From NCBI RefSeq assembly GCF_030252345.1, contig NZ_CP126980.1, forward strand, positions 9,309,501 through 9,373,500: a DNA stretch of 64,000 bases, in the 5' to 3' direction. Position numbers and translations under genes: made by a program. Under the pieces are notes generated by a model. That model did not search any database, was not told where the DNA came from, and saw only the letters and a list, made by a program, of their open reading frames with translations. The number at the start of each line of letters is the position of its first letter. The stretch's first letter is position 1. Below, in pieces: positions 1 to 8,058 of the stretch. The stretch comes from Actinoplanes oblitus (GTDB lineage Bacteria > Actinomycetota > Actinomycetes > Mycobacteriales > Micromonosporaceae).

Positions 1-510
1 CTGGATCTGCCGGACACCGGCGCTGGCCTTCTCGGTCAGCTGCGGCACCCCGTCGATGAACTGGTTGACCACCAGGGTCAGCGTCCCGACCACCGCGCCC
101 AGCCCGCCGACCAGCACCAGGAAGGTGGCCGCCGAGCGGGGCACGCGCAGCTTGAGCAGCCAGCCGACCGCCGGGCCGAGCAGCGCGGTGAGCAGCAGCG
201 CGATGGCCAGCGGGACGACCACCACGTCGACCATGCCGATGAACTTCAGCCCGGCGTAACCGACCAGGCCGACGACGATCAGCCGCCAGCTCCAGGCCGC
301 GGCGATCCGCAGCGAGTGCGGTACGTCCTCGTCGTCCAGGCTGCTGGTCGAGCCGTGCACCACGGCCGGCTCGGGCGGCGGCGGAGCGTACTCGTCCTCA
401 TCCGGCTCCGGCTCCCGTGGCGGCCGGGCGATACGCGCCATCCGGACCGTCTCCCGTCCCGTGTCGTAGGCCCTCTGCAGGTTTTCCCGGACACGTTGCA
501 AGCGGTTCAA
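1..510 (-). CDS. AI-2E family transporter, N-terminal part (cut by window edge)
   Basis: Integral membrane permease of the AI-2E/PerM family; members export or move small molecules, but the substrate here cannot be told. About 170 codons are visible and the C-terminal half lies outside the window. Seen: a basic N-terminal helix (NRLQRVRENLQRAYDTGRE), a Pro/Glu-rich cytosolic stretch (residues ~30-48), then three hydrophobic segments at ~75-91, 94-118 and 126-148, ending in NQFIDGVPQL, typical of the family's first third. I chose the TTG at 510 because the coding pattern continues upstream of the ATG at 441 and a GAGGGGG lies about 6 bases before the TTG; ATG 441 remains possible. It diverges from the GroES-like gene across ~137 bp. 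Confidence 0.72.
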   Translation of the reverse strand, partial: MNRLQRVRENLQRAYDTGRETVRMARIARPPREPEPDEDEYAPPPPEPAVVHGSTSSLDDEDVPHSLRIAAAWSWRLIVVGLVGYAGLKFIGMVDVVVVPLAIALLLTALLGPAVGWLLKLRVPRSAATFLVLVGGLGAVVGTLTLVVNQFIDGVPQLTEKASAGVRQIQ

Positions 511-647
511 CCGCCTACCCCCTCGCCCCTTCGGTTACGCCCCATCACGGTAGTCCGGTGCCGTTCCCGCCGTGCGCCCGCGACTCACCGGTCGCGATCG
601 GGACCACGCGGAACGCCGTGCCGCGCGGCGGCGTACCGTCTGCATTC

Positions 648-989
648 GTGAGTGCCGACACCGCCCGTACCGAGACCGGACTTCCGATCCGGATGCTGCA
701 CGACCGCGTCCTCGTCCGCCAGGACGGTGGGGAGGGCGAGCGCCGCTCCACCGCCGGCATCGTCATCCCGGCCACCGCCTCGATGGGACGGCGGCTGTCC
801 TGGGCCACCGCTGTCGGCGTCGGGCCGAACGTCCGGTCGATAGTGGTGGGCGACCGGGTCCTGTTCGACCCGGACGACCGTTCCGAGGTCGAGCTGCACG
901 GCAAGGAGTACGTGCTGCTCCGCGAGCGGGACGTGCACGCCGTCGCGGCCACCCGCGTCGAGTCGGACGGCACCGGCCTCTACTTGTAG
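648..989 (+). CDS. GroES-like co-chaperonin family protein
   Basis: Small GroES/Cpn10-fold protein of 113 residues. Seen: MLHDRVLVRQD near residue 14 and AGIVIPATA near 37, matching the Cpn10 core (RVLV ... GIxxP), then VGVGPNVRSIVVGDRVLF and a C-terminal EYVLLRERDVHAV, matching the closing beta strands. The sequence is divergent and the gene is not next to groEL (10 kb away), so a housekeeping GroES role is uncertain; this type is often a second, stand-alone paralogue. The GTG at 648 has no Shine-Dalgarno; a TACCGT at 634-639 would suit a leaderless transcript. Its 3' end overlaps the convergent PrsW-like gene by 10 bp. Confidence 0.75.
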   Translation: MSADTARTETGLPIRMLHDRVLVRQDGGEGERRSTAGIVIPATASMGRRLSWATAVGVGPNVRSIVVGDRVLFDPDDRSEVELHGKEYVLLRERDVHAVAATRVESDGTGLYL

Positions 990-2560
990 GGCGGCGGCAT
1001 CGGCGCGAACGGCGGCGGCCCGTAACCAGGCCCCTGGCCGGGCCCGTAACCCGGGCCGTAACCGGGACCGTAACCGCCCGGGTAGACCGGCATCGGCGGT
1101 GGCAGCCGCACCGGCACCGGCATCACCGGCTCGGCCGGCGGCGCCACGGCGCGCACCACCCCGTCCGGGAACGTGATCCGGTAACTCTGCCCGTCCCACC
1201 AGGCCGGCGGGGTCTGCGGGTCGCGCCCGGCGAAGACCGAGCGGTACCCGGTGACCGCCCCGAGCAGCTCCCGCTCCTCGGCCGCGGCCTTCGCCATCTC
1301 CACCTGGTCGCCGGCCAGCCCGCGCTGCATGCCGTCGCGGAGCAGCGCCAGCCGGGTCGCGGCGAACTGGAAGTTGCGCATCGCCTTGCCGCCGGGCGGG
1401 CCGGCCACCCGCTTGGCCCACTGCCGGGCCGAGTGCCGCCGGCCCAGGCTGCCCAGGGCGGCCACCTCCGGCGGCGCGAACCAGCCGGTGTGCACGTACT
1501 GGAACAGCACCCGCTCGGCGAGCCGGCCCTCCCAGCTGCGCAGCGCGATGGCGAAACCGACGACGGCGAAGAAGAACGGCACCATGAAGCCGAGATAGCC
1601 GTACAGCATGATCAGCGACTCGCCGGTGGCCGCGGAGAGCGTCGGCAGCAGGTTGAACGTGCCGTGCAGGATCATCGCCAGCAGCAGCCCGCCGATCGGA
1701 GCCAGCCAGCGCACGTTGCGGTCCGCGGAGCGCGCCGCGATGCCCAGGCCGATGCCGGTCATCGAGGTGAACAGCGGGTGCGCGAAGCCGGTGAACAGGA
1801 TCCGGACGATGAAGATGGCGAACACGTTGGTCAGGCCGGTGGCCGGTCCGTATTCACTGGCGCCCGCGGCGTAACCGTGACCGCCCAGGTACAACACGTT
1901 CTCCACCATGGCGAAACCGAGCGCGGAGAGGCCGCAGTAGACGATGCCGTCGGTGATGCCGGACCACTCGGCGCGGCGCTTCCAGAACAGCAGGACCGGG
2001 CCGAGCGCTTTCATCGACTCCTCGATGAACGGCGCGACCAGCACCGCGACCAGCGCGTCCGGCAGGCCGATCTTGTCGAACAGCCAGGCCGCGCCGGTGT
2101 TGACGGCGAGCGCCGCGGCGGTCGCCACCGCGGCACCCCAGGCGAAACAGAAGATCAGGTACTTCACCGGCTCCGGCTCGTACCGATCCAGCCAGGCGAA
2201 CGCGCTGGCCAGCAGCGGGACCGGCAGGATCGCCGCGGTCAGGCCGACGGCCAGGCCGGCCAGGCCGATGTTGTAACCCAGGAAGATCAGCATGCCGATG
2301 GCGGCCAGGGCGATCAGCGCGATCACCGAGGCGACCGGCAGCCAGCGGCGCCAGCCGGCCCGGCGGCCGGGAACCGGCGCCACGTGCCGCGTCGTCTCGG
2401 TCGGGAACGGCGGCACCGCGTCCGGCGAGACGGCCTCGGCGGTCACGTTGACCGGCGTGTACGCGGGCGCCACCCCGTCGGCCGGCCAGGACTGCGCCTC
2501 CGGAGGGGAGCTGGGGCGATTGACCGGGTCGGGTGACCCGGTCGGCGAGACGTCGGCCAT
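980..2560 (-). CDS. PrsW family intramembrane metalloprotease
   Basis: Membrane-embedded glutamic/metalloprotease family that cleaves membrane anti-sigma factors in Bacillus; the target here is unknown. Seen: a Pro-rich cytosolic N-terminus of ~70 residues, then eight or so hydrophobic helices. The family motif EESMK sits in PFIEESMKALG (~residue 180), with later conserved HPLFTSMTG and ILHGTFN. The C-terminus is a Gly/Tyr/Pro tail with repeated GYGP units, a low-complexity cytosolic extension. About 526 residues from the ATG at 2560; in-frame GTGs at 2581 and 2578 would add up to seven residues and neither start has a strong ribosome site. Convergent with the GroES-like gene (10 bp overlap). 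Confidence 0.82.
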   Translation of the reverse strand: MADVSPTGSPDPVNRPSSPPEAQSWPADGVAPAYTPVNVTAEAVSPDAVPPFPTETTRHVAPVPGRRAGWRRWLPVASVIALIALAAIGMLIFLGYNIGLAGLAVGLTAAILPVPLLASAFAWLDRYEPEPVKYLIFCFAWGAAVATAAALAVNTGAAWLFDKIGLPDALVAVLVAPFIEESMKALGPVLLFWKRRAEWSGITDGIVYCGLSALGFAMVENVLYLGGHGYAAGASEYGPATGLTNVFAIFIVRILFTGFAHPLFTSMTGIGLGIAARSADRNVRWLAPIGGLLLAMILHGTFNLLPTLSAATGESLIMLYGYLGFMVPFFFAVVGFAIALRSWEGRLAERVLFQYVHTGWFAPPEVAALGSLGRRHSARQWAKRVAGPPGGKAMRNFQFAATRLALLRDGMQRGLAGDQVEMAKAAAEERELLGAVTGYRSVFAGRDPQTPPAWWDGQSYRITFPDGVVRAVAPPAEPVMPVPVRLPPPMPVYPGGYGPGYGPGYGPGQGPGYGPPPFAPMPPPYK

Positions 2561-2632
2561 GCCCGCCAGCGTAGTCACCACGAGCCTGCCCGGCGCCCCC
2601 GAGGACCGCCGATGCGATCACGTGGTCATCGA

Positions 2633-3820
2633 TCAGCCGGCGTCCGCCTCCGGTGACGGACCGGGCGGCGGGCCGGGCGGCGGTGCCGGTGGCCGGGATC
2701 GGGCGGTGCGGTTCCGGGCGCCGCGCGGCCGTCCGCGCCAGCCCACGGCGTTCCGCACCTGCCGGGTGGCCTCGGCGTACTCCACCCCGGTGGCACGCAA
2801 CAGGTCGGCCACCGAGGTACGGATCTGGGCCACCACCACGCCACCGGAGTAACCGACCCCGGTGTCGTACGCCCGCCCCGACTCGGCCGCCGCCCGCAAC
2901 GCCCGCTCCCGGGTGGCCACCGGCTCGACCCCGCGCGCCCACTCCTGCCGCAGCAGGTCCACCGCGTCGCCCAGGTGCCGGACCGAGGCGGGCAGCACCT
3001 CGGGCACGCGTTCCCGGTCGCTCAGCGCGGTCTGCGCCCGGCGGATCATCACCCGCACGTTCCGCAGCGCGTAGGTCAACTGGGGAGCGCCGGCCACGTA
3101 CTGCGCCAGGGCGCCCCGGCTGCGCCAGCGAGCGGGCGCGAACGCCACGTTCTCCCGGGCCGCGTCGATCGCCGTACGAAAGGCCTCGAACGTCCCCTCG
3201 GCGGACCGCAACCTGGTCAGCGCCGCCTCGATGACGTCCGGATCGCCCTCGGCGAGCCCCAGCGCCGCCTCGTGCAGCCCGGCGGTGAAGGCGCGCAGCG
3301 CCGGATCGGCGGCCCGGCGCACCACGCTGAGCGGGTTGATCGGCAGCAGCACGGTCATCACCGCCAGGCCGATCCCGCCGCCCACCAGCGCGTCGAAGAA
3401 CCTGGTCCAGGGATGCCCGGTCTGCACCGTCAGCGTGGCGACCAGCACCGCCGAGGAGGCGGACTGCACGATCAGCGGCGGGCCACCGCCGACCGCCGTC
3501 GCCACCAGCACGGCCAACAGCACGATCAGCCCGATCTGCACCGGCCCGGTGCCGATCAGCAGGATGATCCCGTCGCCCAGACCGATACCGACGGCGACCC
3601 CGGCGACCAGCTCGGCCGTCCGCCGCATCCGCTGGCCGACCGAGGAGGCCAGCGTGATCACCGCGGCGATCGGGGCGAAGAACGGCGCCGGGCGGCCGAT
3701 CAGATCATGTGCGACATACCACGCCAGGCCCGCGGCCAGGCCCGCTTGCAGGGCAAGCATCAGCCCGGCCCGGGCCCGCATGGCCACCGCGTCGGCCCGA
3801 TCCTTCGCGACGCCGATCAT
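2633..3820 (-). CDS. FUSC family (aromatic-acid-exporter-like) membrane protein
   Basis: Inner-membrane permease of the FUSC/ArAE-like group (395 residues), presumed exporter of aromatic or phenolic compounds. Seen: an N-terminal membrane half of five to six helices, including LMLALQAGLAAGLAWYVAH and IGLIVLLAVLVATAVGGG, the FFAPIAAVITLASSVGQR stretch typical of FUSC proteins, and a ~200-residue cytosolic helical half with LSDRERVPEVLP. The C-terminus is Pro-rich. The ATG at 3820 has a clear GGAGGT eight bases upstream. Only about 20 bp separate it from the divergent HD-domain gene, so the two share one promoter region. Confidence 0.8.
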   Translation of the reverse strand: MIGVAKDRADAVAMRARAGLMLALQAGLAAGLAWYVAHDLIGRPAPFFAPIAAVITLASSVGQRMRRTAELVAGVAVGIGLGDGIILLIGTGPVQIGLIVLLAVLVATAVGGGPPLIVQSASSAVLVATLTVQTGHPWTRFFDALVGGGIGLAVMTVLLPINPLSVVRRAADPALRAFTAGLHEAALGLAEGDPDVIEAALTRLRSAEGTFEAFRTAIDAARENVAFAPARWRSRGALAQYVAGAPQLTYALRNVRVMIRRAQTALSDRERVPEVLPASVRHLGDAVDLLRQEWARGVEPVATRERALRAAAESGRAYDTGVGYSGGVVVAQIRTSVADLLRATGVEYAEATRQVRNAVGWRGRPRGARNRTARSRPPAPPPGPPPGPSPEADAG

Positions 3821-3841
3821 GCGTGCTACCTCCGTGCCAGG

Positions 3842-4489
3842 ATGGCCATCGTGACATCTTTGCCCGACCGATTCCGGGCGGCGGCGCGGGGCGCCGGCGC
3901 CACCGCGACCGACACCGATCTGGACTCCGCCGCAAACTACCTGCTCAGTCGCTGGACCGAGCCGCAACGCCACTATCACGACGTGACCCACCTGTCCGCG
4001 GTGCTGGACGTGGTGGACAAGTTCGCCGGACTGGCCCCGAACCCGGACCGGGTGCGGCTGGCCGCCTGGATGCACGACGCGGTCTACGACCCGCGGGCGC
4101 TGGGCGACGCGAACGAACGGGACAGCGCCGAGTTCGCCCACGGCCTGCTGCTCGAACTGGGCACGCCGGAAGAGGTCGCGGCCGAGGTAGCCCGCCTGGT
4201 CGGCCTGACCGCCGGGCACGCCACCGAGGAGAACGACCCGGACGGCGAGTTGCTCTGCGACGCCGACCTGGCGATCCTGGCCGCCGACGAGGACCGCTAC
4301 GCCCGCTACACGATGGCGATCCGCCGCGAATACGCCCACGTCCCGGACGGCGACTTCCGCGCCGCGCGCTCCCGGGTCCTCCAGGAACTGCTGAAACTGC
4401 CGTCGATCTACCGCCTCGCCCCGATCCGCGACGAGTGGGAGACAGCCGCGCAGCGCAACCTCCAGGCGGAGTTGGAGCTGCTCGCGTAG
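3842..4489 (+). CDS. HD-domain metal-dependent phosphohydrolase-like protein
   Basis: Cytosolic HD-superfamily protein (about 215 residues) of the group annotated as predicted metal-dependent phosphohydrolase. Seen: HYHDVTHLSAVLD (~residue 46), the diagnostic His-Asp pair in AAWMHDAVYDP (~76) and a later LCDADLAILAADEDRY that supplies the distal Asp. Substrate unknown; nucleotides or phosphoesters are typical. Start is ambiguous: ATG 3842 with no ribosome site, or GTG 3851, which has AGGA nine bases upstream. It is divergent from the FUSC gene, and its 3' end faces repeat element A. Confidence 0.8.
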   Translation: MAIVTSLPDRFRAAARGAGATATDTDLDSAANYLLSRWTEPQRHYHDVTHLSAVLDVVDKFAGLAPNPDRVRLAAWMHDAVYDPRALGDANERDSAEFAHGLLLELGTPEEVAAEVARLVGLTAGHATEENDPDGELLCDADLAILAADEDRYARYTMAIRREYAHVPDGDFRAARSRVLQELLKLPSIYRLAPIRDEWETAAQRNLQAELELLA

Positions 4490-4586
4490 CGGTCCCGTGC
4501 TGCTCGGTCGGCAGCGCCGCCGATCCACCTCCGAAAGGCCCGCACTCCAGCGATCAGAACCGGCCCGCGATCCGGCGTCAGCTCGA

Positions 4587-4720
4587 TCAAGATCTTCCTG
4601 ACTCGGATCCGCGCTGATCACCGATCGTCGCTCCCGCCAGGGACCCTTCCGGGCTTCGCAGGGCGCTGGCGCGCCCAGAACGCGAAACCCGGAAGGGCGA
4701 CGTCCGCGGCCGCTCACGAC
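4587..4720 (-). repeat. Terminal hairpin module, copy A
   Basis: On the plus strand it runs from AAGATCTTCCTGACTCGGAT through GATCGTCGCTCCCGCC to a long stem-loop. Outer arms are CCCTTCCGGGCTTCGC and GCGAAACCCGGAAGGG, complementary over 16 positions with one mismatch. An inner stem GGGCGC/GCGCCC closes a TGGC loop and is followed by CAGAAC. Three other copies exist: B (in 60475-60591), C (15175-15285) and a degenerate D (28981-29062). The stems differ between copies but remain paired. It could be a transcript-end structure, a mobile-element terminus or a structured RNA. Confidence 0.75.
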
Positions 4721-5788
4721 CGCCAACCCAACCCCGAACCCCGCCCACTCCAGCCAGCCGGAAGCCCGGACCACGCCCCGTGACAACCCGAGCCGGCCCC
4801 ACGGCGGCCTCCTGGCCCTCAGACACCACCACCACAACCAGCCACAACCAACGGCCTGGCACCCACGGTGGCCTCCCGAGCCCGAAGACCACCGTCACGA
4901 CCAGCCAAGCCCAACGGGCTGGCACTCAGGGTCGTCTCCCGAGCCCGCACACCACCACCAATACCAGCCAAGCCCGACGAGACCGGATCAGCTGGCGCTC
5001 ACGGTGGTATCAGCAGCCCGGACACCACCGCTCCGACCAGCCACGATCGACGAGACCGACCGGCTGGCACTCACGGTGGTATCCCGGCCCTGGAGAGCAC
5101 CGTCACAACCAGCCAAGCCTGACGGGCTGGCACTCACGGTGGTATCAGAAGCCCGGACACCACCATCACGACCAGCCACGATCGACGAGACCGACCGGCT
5201 GGCACTCACGGTGGCATCCCGGCCCTGGAGAGCACCGTCACAACCAGCCAAGCCTGACGGGCTGGCACTCACGGTGGTATCAGAAGCCCGGACACCACCA
5301 TCACGACCAGCCACGATCGACGGGACCGACCGGCTGGCACTCACGGTGGCATCCCGAGGCCGGACACCACCGTCACAACCAGCCGCGATCAACGGGCTGG
5401 GGCTCAGGGTGGCATCCCGACCGGGAGAGCACCGTCACGACCAGCCGCGACCGACGGGCTGGCGCTCAGGGTGGCATCCCGCGGCCGGAGAGCACCGTCA
5501 CGACCAGCCAAGCGCGACGGGCTGGCGCTCAGGGTGGTATCCCGACGCCCGACACCACCGTCACGACCAGCCAAGCCCGACGGGCTGGCGCTCAGGGTGG
5601 CATCCCGAGGCCGGAGACCACCGTGACGACCAGCCGACGGGGTTGGGGGTTTGGGCGGGCTGCCGGTAGGGGCAGTTCGGCCCGGATGCGGCCTCGCGGT
5701 CGTGAGGTGACGGCGGCCTGGCGTCGAGGCACGGGACGGGGCTGTGCGGGTGGGGGCGGGGAGGGCGTACCGGAAAGGGTTTGAATCA
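4587..5788 (-). repeat. Composite repeat element A (tail + 63/72 bp hairpin array + terminal hairpin module)
   Basis: A 1.2 kb non-coding element between converging genes. Read on the minus strand it has three parts. First is a ~148 bp tail (5788-5641) whose first bases are the TGA stop of the DUF4031 gene. Second is a tandem array (about 5640-4837) with unit starts at 4837, 4900, 4963, 5036, 5108, 5171, 5243, 5306, 5378, 5440, 5503, 5566 and 5629, i.e. periods 63, 63, 73, 72, 63, 72, 63, 72, 62, 63, 63, 63. Third is a terminal hairpin module (about 4720-4587). Each array unit carries two short inverted repeats, ACCAGCC/GGCTGG and GGTGG/CCACC. Units of 62 and 73 bp break any reading frame, so the long open frames across it are not genes. 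An inverted near-copy is element B (59313-60591). Confidence 0.9.
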
Positions 5789-6064
5789 GCTGGCGATCTT
5801 GCGTCGGGTCAGGTGTTTGGGGCGGCGGAGGCCGGCGGCTCGGAGGCGGGCGGTGAGTTCGCGGGAGGGCACCAGCGTGGCGCCGAGCCAGAGGGCGCTG
5901 CGGAAGCGGTGGGCCGGGATGTCGTAGTGGTCGCGGTCGAAGGCGCGACGGGGCGAGCCGAGCATTTCGGCGAAGGCGTGCAGCTCGGCCAGGGAGACGT
6001 CGCTGACCAGGTGTGACCAGAGGTGGCCACGGCCCGGCCAGCGAGGCTCGTCGACGAGGATCAA
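5786..6064 (-). CDS. DUF4031 domain-containing protein
   Basis: Small cytosolic protein of 92 residues matching the DUF4031 family of actinobacteria; function unknown. Seen: the family's opening ILVDEPRWPGRG, WSHLVSD near residue 17, ELHAFAEMLG, and the signature RRAFDRDHYDIPAHR (~39-53), then a basic C-terminus. The TTG start at 6064 overlaps the stop of the dehydrogenase gene (TTGA, 6064-6061), so translation is probably coupled to it. Its stop codon (5786-5788) is also the first base triplet of repeat element A. The last residues before the shared stop are basic and variable, so the true ancestral C-terminus may have been replaced. Confidence 0.82.
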   Translation of the reverse strand: MILVDEPRWPGRGHLWSHLVSDVSLAELHAFAEMLGSPRRAFDRDHYDIPAHRFRSALWLGATLVPSRELTARLRAAGLRRPKHLTRRKIAS

Positions 6065-7995
6065 AGGTCGATCTCGAGGAGGTCGGAACTTCGGTCGCCG
6101 GGCGGATCGGAGTCGGGGTGCCGGTCGCCGAGGTCGGAGCCTCGGTCGCCCGCGCCTTCCCGCCGGTCGCCCGAGCCGGAGCGGCGGTCGCCCGAGCCGG
6201 AGCGGCGGTCGCTCGGGTCGGAACGGCGGTCGCTGGCCAGGCCGCGGACGTCTGGGGCGCCGACTCGGGCGGCGTCGGCCGTGCGGTCGTCGGGCATGGT
6301 CTGGGACTCGCGTTCGGCGGTGACGCGGGCCAGGTAGTGCTCGACCTCGCGGGTGCGGACGGTGTCGTCCCAGTCCAGCACTCGGCCCATGACGCGGGCG
6401 GCGTGCTCGGCCGACGCGGAGCCGCGGTGTGCCGTCTCGATCGAGATGCGGGTCCGGCGGGTCAGCACGTCGTCGAGGTGCAGGGCGCCCTCGGCGAGCG
6501 CGGCGTAGGCCACCTCGACGGCCAGGTACTCCGGGGCGCCGTCGAGCGGGACGGCCAGCTCCGGATCGGCGGCCATCATGGCGAGCAGGTGGACGGTCAG
6601 CGTGCCGTAACGCTCCAGCAGGTGCTCGACCACGCCGGTGGTGACGCCGTGCCGGCGGGCCGTGTCCTGCCGGTCGCGCCAGGCGGCGGCGTAACCGTCG
6701 GCGCCGAGCAGCGGCAGTTGGTCGGTGCGGGACTCGCGGAACGGGCCGCCCAGCCGGCGCACCGCGCGGTCGATCACGTCGGCGGCCATCACCCGGTAGG
6801 TGGTGTACTTGCCGCCGGCCACCAGCATCAGGCCGAGCATCGGCTCGACCACCGCGTGCTCGCGGGAGAGTTTGGAGGTGCTATCCGCCTCGCCGGAGAG
6901 CAGCGGCCGCAGCCCGGCGTAGACGCCCTCGATGTCGTCGGTGGTCAGCGGCCGGTCGAGCACCGTGTTCACCTGGTCGAGCAGGTAGCTGATGTCGCGC
7001 GCGGAGGCGGCCGGGTGGGACCGGTCGAGCTGCCAGTCGGTGTCCGTGGTGCCGATGATCCAGTGACCGCCCCAGGGCAGCACGAACAGCACCGAGGTCG
7101 CGGTACGCAGGATCAGCCCGGCCTCGCCGGTGATCGCCGAGCGGGGCACCACCAGGTGCACCCCCTTGGACGCGCGCACCTGGAAGCCGGGACGGACGCC
7201 GACGTCGTGCAGCATCTGCGACATGTCGTCGCTCCACACACCTGTCGCGGCGACCACCGTCCGGGCGCGGACCTCGAACTCCTCCGACCCGGGCGCCTCC
7301 AGATCCTTGACCCGGACGCCGACCACCTCGCGGGCCTCGCGCAAGAACCCGGTGACCCGGGCACTGGTCACCACGGCGGCGCCCTGGGCGGCCGCGGTAC
7401 GGGCCAGGTTGACCACCAGGCGGGCGTCGTCCATCTGGCCGTCGTAGTACCGGATCGCGCCGGCGATCTTGTCGGCGCGCAGGCTGGGGAAGATGTGCCG
7501 GGCGCCGTCCCGGCTCAGGTGCCGGTGCAGCGGCATGCCCCGGCCGCCGCCGAAGACGCCGGCGAAGGCGTCGTACGCCGCCACCCCGAGCCCGTAGTAA
7601 CCCCGCTGCCAGACTCGCTGGGCCGGGTTGCTGGCCGGCAGCGGCACCAGGATCGGCACCGGGCGGACCAGGTGCGGGGCGATCCGGGTGGCGAGCAGGC
7701 CGCGCTCGGTCAGCGCCTCGTGCACCAGGTGCAGCTCGAGCTGCTCCAGGTAACGCAGGCCGCCGTGGATCAGCTTGCTGGAGCGGCTGGAGGTGCCGGC
7801 GGCGAAGTCGCGCGCCTCGACCAGGGCCACCTTGAGCCCGCGGGAGGCGGCGTCGACCGCCGCGCCGGCGCCGGTGACCCCGCCACCGATCACCAGGACG
7901 TCGAACTGTTCGTCACGCAGGCGCCGCAGGTCGGCGGTCCGCCGGATCGGGGAGAGCCGGCCGGCCGAGTAGCGGGAGACGGAGGGATCACGCAC
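6061..7995 (-). CDS. glpD: Glycerol-3-phosphate dehydrogenase (FAD-dependent)
   Basis: Oxidises sn-glycerol-3-phosphate to dihydroxyacetone phosphate with FAD, passing electrons to quinones at the membrane. Seen: the FAD-binding VLVIGGGVTGAGAAVDAA near residue 33, SSRSSKLIHGGLRYLE, substrate-site region ending GTTDTDWQ, GGKYTTYRVMA, and the C-terminal GlpD cap domain. Length is 644 residues from GTG 7995, against ~560-590 usually. The excess is a tail after residue ~580 built of SDRRSGSG-like repeats (a 21 bp DNA repeat), ending DLLEIDL. Upstream in-frame codons lack family resemblance, so I used GTG 7995. The stop overlaps the DUF4031 start. Confidence 0.9.
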   Translation of the reverse strand: MRDPSVSRYSAGRLSPIRRTADLRRLRDEQFDVLVIGGGVTGAGAAVDAASRGLKVALVEARDFAAGTSSRSSKLIHGGLRYLEQLELHLVHEALTERGLLATRIAPHLVRPVPILVPLPASNPAQRVWQRGYYGLGVAAYDAFAGVFGGGRGMPLHRHLSRDGARHIFPSLRADKIAGAIRYYDGQMDDARLVVNLARTAAAQGAAVVTSARVTGFLREAREVVGVRVKDLEAPGSEEFEVRARTVVAATGVWSDDMSQMLHDVGVRPGFQVRASKGVHLVVPRSAITGEAGLILRTATSVLFVLPWGGHWIIGTTDTDWQLDRSHPAASARDISYLLDQVNTVLDRPLTTDDIEGVYAGLRPLLSGEADSTSKLSREHAVVEPMLGLMLVAGGKYTTYRVMAADVIDRAVRRLGGPFRESRTDQLPLLGADGYAAAWRDRQDTARRHGVTTGVVEHLLERYGTLTVHLLAMMAADPELAVPLDGAPEYLAVEVAYAALAEGALHLDDVLTRRTRISIETAHRGSASAEHAARVMGRVLDWDDTVRTREVEHYLARVTAERESQTMPDDRTADAARVGAPDVRGLASDRRSDPSDRRSGSGDRRSGSGDRREGAGDRGSDLGDRHPDSDPPGDRSSDLLEIDL

Positions 7996-8058
7996 CCGTC
8001 CCAGGTTAGACCCCGCCGGTGTCACCCCGGCGGAGGAATGTGGCCCGCCCCACACACG

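Noticed and set aside
572..2536. Long open frame on the plus strand (654 codons) across the PrsW gene
   Set aside because: It is antisense to a gene with clear family motifs, is Arg/Gly/Gln-rich as expected from a GC-rich shadow frame, and has no ribosome site.
4780..5784. 334-codon repeat protein (TGWHSRWYQKPGHHHHDQ-type) in element A
   Set aside because: Other frames on both strands are equally open, unit lengths of 62 and 73 bp break the periodic peptide, and no start signal or signal peptide is present. Treated as non-coding repeat.
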